DNA from: Neptuniibacter sp. 1_MG-2023
GTDB lineage: Bacteria > Pseudomonadota > Gammaproteobacteria > Pseudomonadales > Balneatricaceae
Direction of reading: 5' to 3'
Length of the DNA stretch: 64,000 nucleotides
NCBI RefSeq assembly: GCF_030547185.1
Contig: NZ_JAUOQR010000005.1
Location: 181,450-245,449 of the forward strand
A program made the position numbers and the translations under genes. The number at the start of each line of letters is the position of its first letter. The stretch's first letter is position 1. Below the pieces are notes generated by a model. The model searched no databases, was not told the origin of the DNA, and saw nothing but the letters and a program-made list of their open reading frames with translations. This document shows positions 46,020 through 54,236 of the stretch, piece after piece.

Positions 46020-46604
46020 ATGTCTCTCAACACTGCAAATACCTTGACCGACGCTGAGTTGGATCAATTGGATGATTTTCTTTATTCAGATCACGTATCA
46101 GAAGACTGTCTTGATCTTATTGGCGTTCACGGTCTTTTCTGTGCTTTAAATATCAGCCCAACCCCGCTGGCAGAAGAGACATGGCTAGAATTAGTATTCG
46201 ATGAGACACCTAAGTGGGAATCAGACGCTCAAGAAAAAGAGATTATGTCCCTACTAAAACGTTTCTACGCCAGCATCGGGGCCAACTTTTACAGTGATGG
46301 AGAGATCGAGCTTCCTTGTGAACTATCTTTAGATCCAGAAGAAGATGAAGATATTGCGCCTCTTGCTTGGTGGTCTCAGGCGTTCATGGAGGGTGTATTT
46401 ACTCAGGAAGACAACTGGTTTTCCAATAAAGCCGACGATGATGTAGCCCAAATGCTGCTACCGATTATGGTTGCGTCTGAGCTATTTGACGAAGATGACA
46501 TCAACAAAATACGTGATGACGAAAATCTTTGTGCAGAAATGTGCTCTCAAATTCCAGAGCTGTTAGTGGATCTTTACCTACACTTCCACGCACCTGAGAA
46601 GTAA
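46020..46604 (+). CDS. UPF0149 (YgfB/YecA) family protein
   Basis: A 194-residue, very acidic all-helical protein. The N-terminus 'LTDAELDQLDDFLYSD' and the 'CLDLIGVHGLFCALNISP' segment mark the UPF0149 family that includes YgfB and YecA. The C-terminal SEC-C zinc-binding tail of YecA is missing, so it is closer to a YgfB-only form. YgfB in Pseudomonas modulates antibiotic resistance through AlpA. The role here is unknown. It starts at ATG 46020 with little Shine-Dalgarno sequence. It is divergent from recQ and convergent with the methyltransferase gene. Confidence 0.85.
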   Translation: MSLNTANTLTDAELDQLDDFLYSDHVSEDCLDLIGVHGLFCALNISPTPLAEETWLELVFDETPKWESDAQEKEIMSLLKRFYASIGANFYSDGEIELPCELSLDPEEDEDIAPLAWWSQAFMEGVFTQEDNWFSNKADDDVAQMLLPIMVASELFDEDDINKIRDDENLCAEMCSQIPELLVDLYLHFHAPEK

Positions 46605-46648
46605 TAATAGAGGCGCGGGCTACTAATTACCTTACGCCTGCGCCAACT

Positions 46649-47194
46649 TTATACTTTTAATTGATTATTACGATCCCTCGAACGACGAATCAATTCATCC
46701 CCATCTGCTTTGGGCCCCAACTTAGCGATCCGATCATATAAGACTACATTAACCGTCGCCGCCAAGTTCATACATCCAACAGTAGGTATGTAGATTACAT
46801 CTTCACACCAAGCCACAATCTCTTTATCTATAGATCGATCTTCTGGGCCAAAAATATAGAACGCATTTTCAGGGTGCTGATAATCAATTAACGATGTTGC
46901 CCCTTCCACCAGTTCAATAGCAACCGGCCGCGCTCCTTTAGGTATAGCTTGTTTAAAAGACTCTACATGTTCTAAAGGGATCCGCTCAACAGCATTACGT
47001 GTATCAGTTTGTAAACGGCGCCCCTGCTCTTGAGCTTTATTAAAACGGTTACCGGTATAACTCACCGATGCAGCGTTATAGCATCCCGCAGCACGCATTA
47101 TAGCGCCTACATTTTCTGGGCTTTTAGGGTCAGTTAATCCGATATGAGCTTGATGATTACAGGGCATATACAAAGAAGCCTTATTAAAAAACAT
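46649..47194 (-). CDS. SpoU/TrmH-family RNA 2'-O-methyltransferase
   Basis: A 181-residue SPOUT-fold methyltransferase without the N-terminal substrate-binding domain of larger members. Motif 1 is 'SPENVGAIMRAAGCY', motif 2 'YIFGPEDRSIDKE', and motif 3 'YIPTVGCMNLAATVNVVLYD'. Motif 3 has the knotted SAM-binding shape but with 'CMNLAATVNV' instead of the usual SLNVSVA, closer to TrmJ-type 'LNLA'. The RNA target cannot be assigned. Possible starts are ATG 47194 and an internal ATG nine codons later ('MPCNHQAHIGL'); neither has a strong site. It is a single gene. Confidence 0.82.
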   Translation of the reverse strand: MFFNKASLYMPCNHQAHIGLTDPKSPENVGAIMRAAGCYNAASVSYTGNRFNKAQEQGRRLQTDTRNAVERIPLEHVESFKQAIPKGARPVAIELVEGATSLIDYQHPENAFYIFGPEDRSIDKEIVAWCEDVIYIPTVGCMNLAATVNVVLYDRIAKLGPKADGDELIRRSRDRNNQLKV

Positions 47195-47306
47195 GCATCT
47201 TATAGCAATCTATATGAGAGGAAAATGCACAGTAACAATTAAGAAAAACTAATTTAAACAGCCAATCATCACGAACAAGCTTTCAAAAAACTGCGTCTAT
47301 TTAGAG

Positions 47307-47349
47307 ATCGATACAAGGTAGTAGCAAAGCCACCCACCCTTGTATCGAT
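47307..47349. repeat. 11-bp inverted repeat downstream of slyB-like gene
   Basis: ATCGATACAAG (47307-47317) and CTTGTATCGAT (47339-47349) with a 21-nt loop. The plus strand has TTTTTT directly after it, so it looks like a terminator for plus-strand transcription, though no plus-strand gene precedes it. On the minus strand it may simply end slyB-like transcripts. Confidence 0.45.
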
Positions 47350-47360
47350 TTTTTAGAAGA

Positions 47361-47819
47361 TTAATAGGTTACGCGAGCAGTACCACTTCCAGTTAATACA
47401 CGTACTCGATCACCTGATCTAAACATTGGACCATCAGCAACTTCCTGAACAACAGAAATAGTATTGCCATTATCAAGGCGGACAGTAACCTCTTGGCCTT
47501 GAGTCTGAGTTAGTGATTCTTCAGCTGACTTACCGGCTAAACCACCGGCAACTGCACCTAAAACAGTTGCTATGGTCTTCCCTTTACCGCCACCTACATT
47601 AGAACCTACTACGCCACCCACGACAGCTCCAGCACCTGCGCCCACAACTGAATTTGTTCCCTCAATAACAACAAGCTGTGCAGACTGCACAACGCCATAC
47701 TGCACTTGCTGTACTTGACGCGCTTCACTACGAGAATAAGTATCTCCACTTAAACTATTCACACAGCCAGTAAGTGCTAGTGAACAAGCTAAAGCCGCTG
47801 CAATTGTAAATTTATTCAT
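47361..47819 (-). CDS. slyB: Glycine-zipper outer-membrane lipoprotein (SlyB/Pcp type)
   Basis: A 152-residue lipoprotein with lipobox 'LALTGCVNS' and Cys19. A glycine zipper region follows at about 60-110 ('VGAGAGAVVGGVVGSNVGGG', 'VLGAVAGGLAG'). A beta-rich C-terminal part then matches the SlyB/Pcp layout ('TVRLDNGNTISVVQEVADGP'). SlyB stabilises the outer membrane under stress by forming lipid-filled rings. It lies 16 bases after the cardiolipin synthase gene, itself 20 bases after an ABC exporter, so the three form one operon. It uses ATG 47819 with AGGAAG seven bases upstream. Confidence 0.88.
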   Translation of the reverse strand: MNKFTIAAALACSLALTGCVNSLSGDTYSRSEARQVQQVQYGVVQSAQLVVIEGTNSVVGAGAGAVVGGVVGSNVGGGKGKTIATVLGAVAGGLAGKSAEESLTQTQGQEVTVRLDNGNTISVVQEVADGPMFRSGDRVRVLTGSGTARVTY

Positions 47820-47835
47820 AATTCCACTTCCTTCT

Positions 47836-48951
47836 CTATCTTATTTTAAGCACCAAATGGCTGATCCATGCCCATAAGGTCTCTTTTAATCGACGATGCC
47901 ATGGTCTTTTTGACCAGTTTTCATATGTTACTTCCTGACAATGAAGCAAATCATCATTAAATAACTGAGTCATCTGTTCTAAACATTGTTCATCATGCAG
48001 TTCAATATTCGCTTCTAAGTTCCAACGTAAATTCCAATGATCCAAATTACATGAACCTATGCTCGCCCAGCTATCAACCACCGACATTTTTGCATGAAGA
48101 AATCTCGGTTGATATTCAAAAATCCGTACACCCGCTTTTAATAAACGACTGTAATATCGTTTAGAAGCGTGGAATACCCAAGGTTGATCGGTATGGGGCC
48201 CAGCAATGATTAATTTCACATCTATTCCCCTTTTTGCAGCTCGCCGTAAAGCGTGTCGCATAGAAAAAGAGGGTAAAAAATAAGCGGTCATTAACCACAC
48301 ATTATTATTGGCACTGTTCACTCTTTTCAAAAAACTCGCTTTTATATCCTGTTGATAGAGTCCCTGAACAGTACATACTCTGACCTTCGAGTTACCTTTT
48401 TGTTCCAGACTACCACCAGGCGAAAGCACCTGTGCTGTACAACGTTGCCACAATTCATTAAACATAGTGACAAGGTCTGTTACAACCGGTCCTTCAATTT
48501 GAGCCATGAGGTCATGCCAAGGACAACCAGCTTCATCTGCTAACCAGTATACATCGCTTAACCCTGTACCACCGATGAACGCGACGCGCTGATCAGCAAC
48601 AAGTAGTTTACGATGATCACGGGCAAAATTTCGAGTAAATTTGCTCACATGCAGTGGGTTATAGACAACGATTTCAACGCCTACTGCCTTCAACACATCA
48701 CGGTCTGCATTGGAGAAGCGATAAGATCCAAAATCATCAATGATCAATTTAACCATAACACCGCGTTGTGCAGCTCTAATCAGTGCTTGAACAAAACGGC
48801 TCGTAATCACACCAGAAGAGACAAAATAAAACTCCAGTAACAAGCTATATCGCGCTTTTTCGATCTCAGCCAACATTACAGGGAAGAAATTTTCACCATC
48901 GACTAGTAGTTCAACTTTATTATCTTCTCGCCACTCAAACTGCTTACGCAT
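47836..48951 (-). CDS. clsB: Cardiolipin synthase B-like phospholipase D family protein
   Basis: A 371-residue enzyme with two HKD motifs: 'DHRKLLVADQRVAFIGGTG' (about residue 116) and 'FLHAKMSVVDSWASIGSCN' (about 284). Both His-Lys-Asp sets are complete, so transphosphatidylation should be active. There are no N-terminal transmembrane helices, which fits ClsB rather than ClsA. ClsB-like enzymes make cardiolipin from phosphatidylglycerol (and, in E. coli, other routes). It sits between an ABC exporter gene (20 bp upstream) and the slyB-like gene (16 bp downstream). Confidence 0.9.
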   Translation of the reverse strand: MRKQFEWREDNKVELLVDGENFFPVMLAEIEKARYSLLLEFYFVSSGVITSRFVQALIRAAQRGVMVKLIIDDFGSYRFSNADRDVLKAVGVEIVVYNPLHVSKFTRNFARDHRKLLVADQRVAFIGGTGLSDVYWLADEAGCPWHDLMAQIEGPVVTDLVTMFNELWQRCTAQVLSPGGSLEQKGNSKVRVCTVQGLYQQDIKASFLKRVNSANNNVWLMTAYFLPSFSMRHALRRAAKRGIDVKLIIAGPHTDQPWVFHASKRYYSRLLKAGVRIFEYQPRFLHAKMSVVDSWASIGSCNLDHWNLRWNLEANIELHDEQCLEQMTQLFNDDLLHCQEVTYENWSKRPWHRRLKETLWAWISHLVLKIR

Positions 48952-48971
48952 TATACAACCTTAAGACCGCT

Positions 48972-50750
48972 TTATTGATAATCACCATAAAGCCGTGCAT
49001 ACAAGCCATTATTGTTTATTAACTCTTCATGCTGCCCTTGTTCACATATTTTTCCATCTTCAAATACGTAAACATGATCAGCTTGTTTCACAGCACTTAA
49101 CCTGTGAGCAATAATGATAGTTGTTCTACCTTTCAGGAATGTTTCTAAAGCTTGATGTAATGAAGTTTCTGTTTCTGAATCTAAAGCTGAGGTCGCTTCA
49201 TCTAACACAACAACTTTAGGATCACTAAGCACCATACGTGCCACGGCAAGGCGCTGGCGTTGCCCTCCCGATAAACGTATGCCTTGGCGCCCCACTCGTT
49301 CATCCAAGCCGCTCTCAAGGTTTTCCACAAAACCTTTTAGTTGAGACACCTCTAATGCCTGCCATAGCTGAGCTTCACTAAAGTCTTGCCCCATCATTAA
49401 ATTGCTGCGAATCGTGCCATTAAATAACGCGGGTTGCTGTAAAACAGTGGCTACATTATCTCTAACACAGGCTAAGCCAATCTCTTTTACAGAGATACCA
49501 TCAAAATATATCTCACCCTCATTTGCCGGATACAACCCCAACAGCACTTGTACTAATGTTGATTTACCACCACCACTTGCACCAACTAAAGCAATTTTTT
49601 GTCCCGCTTCTATATTAAGTGAGACACCTTTAAGTATGGGTTGATCATCCATATAACTGAAATGGATATTTTGCAGACTGACAGAAACAGTTCGTTTACC
49701 TTCAAACGGGTTATGCTGTAAAGAGTATTCAGGTTCTTGAGCCAAGCCCAATAGACTATTAATTCGCTGTAAAGCGGCCTGAGCACTGTAAAAGCTGTAC
49801 TGGATACCAAGTATCTCTTGCACTGGCGACATCATAAACCATAGATAACCAAAGACAGCCATCATTTCACCAATAGACAGATCTGAGAACACCACCATTA
49901 ACATCGATAATGCTCTAAATAGATCCACCCCCACCATAAAAATAGCGAAGCCAAAACGATTAGCAGCATCGCTCTTCCACTCAAAAGCACTAGAGCGATC
50001 TCTAACAACGCGGGCATCATCAATTAAACGTGATAAATAATGTTGCTCACGATTACAGGCGCGAATCTGCTGAATATTATCTAGAGTATCAGTCAAGGCT
50101 GCCTGAAATAATTCATAGGCTTTATTTTCACGCCCTTTTAGATGTTTAACTTTCTTAGCTATAGATGTGGTGAAATAGATAACCACGGGGTTCAAAAAGA
50201 GAATAAAGAGGGCTAGCTGCCAATGCATCCATAATAAAATGGCAGCGGTTCCTATGATTGATAATGTGGCAATTAACAAACGGCTTAAGGAGCTACCTAA
50301 AAAGCGGTCAATCGTATCTAAATCGGTTACAAAATAAGAGGTAACAGTCCCACTCCCTAGAGTTTCGTACTCAGCCATAGATATGCGTTTTAAGCGTTGT
50401 AAAAGTCCCTCACGAATGCGGTAGGTCACATCTTTAGAGATAATAGTGAATTGCCTCGCCTGCCAAACATTAAACATTAAGGCGATAAAACGAAGACATA
50501 AGGTAACTATTAAAATCACGCTGATATAGAGCACAGGTCCTAACCAATCATCCGGAAAGAGCGGATTGATAGTTTCAACGATAAAACCAGGTTTATTTAA
50601 TAAGACCTCATCGACTAACAGAGGTAAGAAAAGAGGCAAAGGCACAGAGGCAATAGCCGCGAATAGAGCAATAATATTTGCCTTTATTAACTCTCGTCGA
50701 TGCTCCATAGCGACATCGAGTATATACCGCCAATCATAAAAATTTTTCAC
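48972..50750 (-). CDS. ABC exporter (permease-ATPase, MsbA/MdlB-like)
   Basis: A 592-residue half-transporter: six transmembrane helices in the first 320 residues, then an ATPase. Walker A is 'LVGASGGGKSTLVQVLLG', the signature 'GIRLSGGQRQRLAVAR', and Walker B 'VVVLDEATSALDSE'. It resembles MsbA/MdlB-type lipid or drug exporters. It is the first gene of the operon with cardiolipin synthase and SlyB-like genes, which suggests a lipid substrate, but that is an inference. The best-known partner links are cardiolipin with MsbA in E. coli. ATG 50750 has AGGGAGC seven bases upstream. Confidence 0.88.
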   Translation of the reverse strand: MKNFYDWRYILDVAMEHRRELIKANIIALFAAIASVPLPLFLPLLVDEVLLNKPGFIVETINPLFPDDWLGPVLYISVILIVTLCLRFIALMFNVWQARQFTIISKDVTYRIREGLLQRLKRISMAEYETLGSGTVTSYFVTDLDTIDRFLGSSLSRLLIATLSIIGTAAILLWMHWQLALFILFLNPVVIYFTTSIAKKVKHLKGRENKAYELFQAALTDTLDNIQQIRACNREQHYLSRLIDDARVVRDRSSAFEWKSDAANRFGFAIFMVGVDLFRALSMLMVVFSDLSIGEMMAVFGYLWFMMSPVQEILGIQYSFYSAQAALQRINSLLGLAQEPEYSLQHNPFEGKRTVSVSLQNIHFSYMDDQPILKGVSLNIEAGQKIALVGASGGGKSTLVQVLLGLYPANEGEIYFDGISVKEIGLACVRDNVATVLQQPALFNGTIRSNLMMGQDFSEAQLWQALEVSQLKGFVENLESGLDERVGRQGIRLSGGQRQRLAVARMVLSDPKVVVLDEATSALDSETETSLHQALETFLKGRTTIIIAHRLSAVKQADHVYVFEDGKICEQGQHEELINNNGLYARLYGDYQ

Positions 50751-50812
50751 ATTTGCTCCCTATCGTCTAGATAGGCTCAGTATAACGGAGCTTATGCATT
50801 TCATATAAACAA

Positions 50813-50842
50813 AAAAGCCCACATTATTAAATGTAGGCTTTT
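50813..50842 (-). terminator. Intrinsic terminator of the YdcH gene
   Basis: Stem AAAAGCC..ACATT / AATGT..GGCTTTT (50813-50825, 50830-50842) with one C-A mismatch and a four-base loop. Read on the minus strand it has a good T-tract. Confidence 0.82.
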
Positions 50843-50864
50843 ATCATTTTAAGCGATTACAAGG

Positions 50865-51101
50865 TTAGGCTTGTAACATGGCGAATAACTCATCTTTTAA
50901 CTTCAGACGTTTTATTTTTGCTTCCTCTTCAACCTGAGTGCTAACAGCTTCAATTTCCGCTTCCATATGCTCTACATGCTTTGTTAGTTCATGGTATTCA
51001 CCCAAAAGACTAGCAAACCGATCATCTTTCATTTTTAAGTCATGAATACGTTCACGGTACTCTGGAAAATCATTAATTAAAGCATGGTGTTCAATAGGCA
51101 T
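50865..51101 (-). CDS. YdcH family protein (DUF465)
   Basis: A 78-residue helical hairpin of the YdcH/DUF465 family. The diagnostic N-terminal 'MPIEHHALINDFPEYRERIH' and 'DDRFASLLGEYHELTKHVEH' are present, and the tail ends 'LKLKDELFAMLQA'. These are soluble coiled-coil proteins with unknown role. ATG 51101 is preceded by AGGGGAACC. It is a single gene with its own terminator. No link to its neighbours can be read from the sequence. Confidence 0.92.
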   Translation of the reverse strand: MPIEHHALINDFPEYRERIHDLKMKDDRFASLLGEYHELTKHVEHMEAEIEAVSTQVEEEAKIKRLKLKDELFAMLQA

Positions 51102-51240
51102 TAGGTTCCCCTTATATTTATTCTGCTTCTTTATGTCTTCAGTCTCCTCCTCTACCTAACTGAAAACATTGACAAGCATCAACACTCTGATTCAAACAAC
51201 TTTGCCTTAAGCTTAACCAACTTCACCTTGCTTTCTAAGC

Positions 51241-51558
51241 TTAATGATCTGCTTTTGAACCCCCTAAACATTTAGGGGAAGGCATAACAGTCTCTCCCTT
51301 TTTATGCCACTCAGACTGGGTAAACAAATGCATTGATAAAGCATGTATTGGTTGCTTCATCTCTTCTGCAAGCAAGCCATATATTAGTTGATGACGCTGA
51401 ACTAAGCGCTTACCTGCAAAATCCTCAGAGACGATCGTCACTTTAAAATGGGAATCGGTTGCCGGCCCTGAATGCATATGACTTTCATTTTCAATCTCTA
51501 GATGGGCAATAGATAATCCCGCTTCCAACTTAGTTTTAATAATTGCTGCAATACTCAT
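51241..51558 (-). CDS. bolA: BolA-family protein
   Basis: A 105-residue BolA-fold protein. The conserved core 'HFKVTIVSEDFAGKRLVQRH' (about residues 37-56), with the class motif 'LIYGLLAEEM' and 'IHALSMHLFTQSEW', marks BolA proper rather than the shorter IbaG. The conserved His occurs in 'VQRHQLIY'. BolA partners with monothiol glutaredoxins in iron-sulfur handling and also acts as a transcription factor affecting envelope and morphology in E. coli. The gene starts within the stop of the DUF3422 gene (4-bp overlap), so they are translated together. A GSKADH tail ends it. Confidence 0.92.
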   Translation of the reverse strand: MSIAAIIKTKLEAGLSIAHLEIENESHMHSGPATDSHFKVTIVSEDFAGKRLVQRHQLIYGLLAEEMKQPIHALSMHLFTQSEWHKKGETVMPSPKCLGGSKADH

Positions 51559-52907
51559 TTTTCGGCCTTCTTTTCACTTTCTGCTTTGGCTACTTGATCT
51601 ATCGCCATTTTCAAAAAGCGTTTATGTATTTTCCGTGTTGTAAACGCCACTAAGCCAATTACAACCGGCACAGATATACCCATAATCAGATCTTTATTTA
51701 ACTCAATACCCGAGTTATAAAGCGCCTCTAGGAGATACTTTAACAAGCCTATAGTGTAGTAACTAATGGCAGCAACCGATAAACCTTCCACTGTATGCTG
51801 CATCATTAACTGTACTTTAGAGCGCTGATCCATTGAGGCTAACAGATCTTGGTTTTGTGACTGTATGGATAACTCAACACGCGTTCTCATCATCTCAGCT
51901 ACACGGTCGATACGCCGAGATAGATCTTCTAACCGATTACTGGTAGCACGACAGGTCTTAACCGCTGGGGTTAATCGGCGTGTCATAAACTCTGTAATTG
52001 TTAAATGTCCTGAGACCTCGTCTTCTCTTAGCTCTTCCAAACGCTTAATGACAAGATCATGATAAGCATAAGTAGCACTAAACCTAAATGTAGCTCTCGC
52101 TCTACAATCTTCTACCCAAGCAGCCATATCGGTTAATCGTGATAATAGCTCCTGTTCATCAATATCCTTGCTATGGGCTAGATGATAAGTTACATCGGCT
52201 AATTTCTGATCCATAGCCCCTAGTGTAGGGTTAATCTCGCGCGCAGTAGGTAAGGAGAGCAGACACATCAATCGATAGACTTCAATCTCCATAATCCTTT
52301 GCACTAATCGTCCTAACTGGCTATCACTCATCTGTTTGTTATAGATAAGAAAACGACCAAAGCCATCACCATGGGTCTGAAAGGTCGTCCAAACACGAGC
52401 ATCACCATCTTGAGGGCTACTTCCGACTAAACGCATCCCTTCAAAGAAACGCTTAACAAGAGGAAGGTTTAACTCTTGAGTTTGACGCGCATCCTCAACT
52501 GACAGATGGAAAGCACACATCACGGTACCTGGAATATCCGCCAACCAGCCTTCAGGCAGAGGGGTTAAGCCGGTAATTTCAAAAGGGTTCCCACCCTGCT
52601 CTATATCTGTATTGATAAAGGTATAGGTCGTGAACTCCATATGTTTTTCACGTCGTATCCGTAACTTATCAAAATCACAGTGATAACAAAGCTCATCAAC
52701 TAGTGGCGGTGTAATTCCAAAATGATGGTACAACTCTTTAAGATGTTCAAATTGCTGCTGACTCTCTTCCTCATCACACATAACGGCTAAGTGAGTAATT
52801 CGAGCAGGGCTTTGAATCACCTGAAAGGGGCGAGAATGTAACTCACTGTATAATGTATCTCGCATAGGGTGCATACGCAGCCCATAAGGATTTACTGGTT
52901 GTTCCAT
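51555..52907 (-). CDS. DUF3422 family membrane protein
   Basis: A 450-residue protein of family DUF3422. It opens 'GLRMHPMRDTLYSELHSRPF', typical of the family, and continues with 'FEITGLTPLPEGWLADIPG' and a long helical region at about 235-360. Two transmembrane helices end it, at about 370-395 ('VEGLSVAAISYYTIGLLKYL') and 405-425. The layout, a soluble domain with a long helical stalk and two C-terminal helices, recalls putative magnesium/ion channels of the CorA superfamily only loosely, and the function is unknown. It sits between a small conserved gene and bolA in one operon. Confidence 0.85.
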   Translation of the reverse strand: MEQPVNPYGLRMHPMRDTLYSELHSRPFQVIQSPARITHLAVMCDEEESQQQFEHLKELYHHFGITPPLVDELCYHCDFDKLRIRREKHMEFTTYTFINTDIEQGGNPFEITGLTPLPEGWLADIPGTVMCAFHLSVEDARQTQELNLPLVKRFFEGMRLVGSSPQDGDARVWTTFQTHGDGFGRFLIYNKQMSDSQLGRLVQRIMEIEVYRLMCLLSLPTAREINPTLGAMDQKLADVTYHLAHSKDIDEQELLSRLTDMAAWVEDCRARATFRFSATYAYHDLVIKRLEELREDEVSGHLTITEFMTRRLTPAVKTCRATSNRLEDLSRRIDRVAEMMRTRVELSIQSQNQDLLASMDQRSKVQLMMQHTVEGLSVAAISYYTIGLLKYLLEALYNSGIELNKDLIMGISVPVVIGLVAFTTRKIHKRFLKMAIDQVAKAESEKKAEK

Positions 52908-52943
52908 CTATATACTCCAAAAAGATCAAACAAACGTTAACGC

Positions 52944-53309
52944 TTAAAGTTCGTCTAAATTCGCCATCATTAATGGTTGTGAACTTAAATCTATCGCCAT
53001 AATCTGTGGATAAACATCAAACCATTGCTTAAATGATTCATAGGTCAGTTCATGGGGCCAACAATCCCCTAATTCGTCCCACGCAGAGAGTTCATTTTGA
53101 AAAATCTGCAACCACTGGGCTTCTAATGCTTTGCTAAAATCAGCTTCGGAGCTTACCTCTGCGATAAGATATACAGTACCTTCCCGCCTTTGCTCCTCTA
53201 GAGATAAGCACTGATGTAAACCATCGGCATCCACATCAAGACTATTGGTCCAATTTGCAAAGGGTTCTCGCGGTAGCACAACAAACGCTGAACGGTTCAG
53301 CAACTTCAT
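52944..53309 (-). CDS. Conserved hypothetical protein (gammaproteobacterial)
   Basis: A 121-residue soluble protein. It starts 'MKLLNRSAFVVLPREPFANW', which I recognise as a widespread pseudomonad/marine uncharacterised family. It has 'GTVYLIAEVSSEADFSKALE' and 'WPHELTYESFKQWFDVYP'. Trp and acidic residues are abundant, with no signal or membrane helix. It is the first gene of the unit leading to the DUF3422 and BolA genes, with 36 bases before the next gene. Its role is unknown. ATG at 53309 has GATAAG-type weak site. Confidence 0.75.
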   Translation of the reverse strand: MKLLNRSAFVVLPREPFANWTNSLDVDADGLHQCLSLEEQRREGTVYLIAEVSSEADFSKALEAQWLQIFQNELSAWDELGDCWPHELTYESFKQWFDVYPQIMAIDLSSQPLMMANLDEL

Positions 53310-53492
53310 GGTTCTTATCCTTTGCTTTCGTTATACTCGCAGTAACAAACGGTTGTGGTTTTATACCCATCATAACAGCTCATAAATTTCCCTCTAGGGG
53401 CAAAGAGACGGAGTTTACACCCAGTCGATGTGGATTTTTAGCCTACTACTCTTGACCCGTATAGAAAACAACATTCGTTTTAGGCTTTAACA

Positions 53493-54164
53493 GTGATTAT
53501 CCCAGTACTTCAACAACTTAACACACGTGATGAATGGATGGCTTTCTGTCGTAGGGAAACGCCCTACTGTTTTATTGAAACGCCTGAATGCTTATTAGAC
53601 TTCCAATCCACTTTTTTAATCATCACTCTTTTACCTAATACGACCTTAGCCCACGATGCCATCAAATATAGCTTGGGTTCAAGAACTAGTATGGAGCCTG
53701 TTTGGCAGTTAATTAAAGGTTGTAATTGGAACCTCAAAACAATTATTTTGGGCCTTGAAGAGATGGATTTTAGTAGTAATGTTCGCGACAACTCATTATT
53801 AAAAGTCCACACAGACCTAAGCGTCCGAAAATATTTCAGTCGAGAGCGCGGCATAATAACACCCGCACGTTTAGGACTGCTGGAGCCTTTAATGGCTTTA
53901 CCGGATATTTGGGATGCGATAACACTTAATCAGTTGATCAGTAACCAGCAATTTTCTGATTTGAAAAACGAACAAAAGCCACTTTCAAACCTCTCGCCCC
54001 CAACTATCAATGAGCTTAAACTTATACTTTTAGATCCCACTGAACGCTGTATAGGGAAAATGCATGCTGGACGCTTACATATTTTTCGAGGAAAGCGATC
54101 ATTCATTAGCTTAGTCCCTCAACTACATTGGCCATCGCCTCGCCTTAAACGAAAAACAAATTAA
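53493..54164 (+). CDS. Hypothetical protein, unknown family
   Basis: A 223-residue protein, GTG start 53493, which I do not recognise. It is soluble, with no signal peptide and no membrane helix. Near the front is 'LLDFQSTFLIITLLPNTTLA', in the middle 'CNWNLKTIILGLEEMDFSSN', and at the end a basic 'WPSPRLKRKTN' tail. There are no catalytic motifs I can name. It is transcribed divergently from the DUF3422-bolA unit and convergently with mksB, with a shared terminator. Base use is like the rest of the window, so there is no sign of recent transfer. AGG lies eight bases before GTG, which weakly supports the start. Confidence 0.6.
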   Translation: MIIPVLQQLNTRDEWMAFCRRETPYCFIETPECLLDFQSTFLIITLLPNTTLAHDAIKYSLGSRTSMEPVWQLIKGCNWNLKTIILGLEEMDFSSNVRDNSLLKVHTDLSVRKYFSRERGIITPARLGLLEPLMALPDIWDAITLNQLISNQQFSDLKNEQKPLSNLSPPTINELKLILLDPTERCIGKMHAGRLHIFRGKRSFISLVPQLHWPSPRLKRKTN

Positions 54165-54182
54165 CAGCCCATCTCCAATAAT

Positions 54183-54209
54183 AAAAAAGGCGCCAAAAGC
54201 GCCTTTTTT
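54183..54209. terminator. Bidirectional terminator between 223-aa gene and mksB
   Basis: AAAAAAGGCGC / GCGCCTTTTTT (54183-54193, 54199-54209), 11-bp perfect stem with a CAAAA loop and A/T-tracts both ways, serving two convergent genes. Confidence 0.9.
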
Positions 54210-54236
54210 ATCTACATTAGCTCACTACATTAGCGG

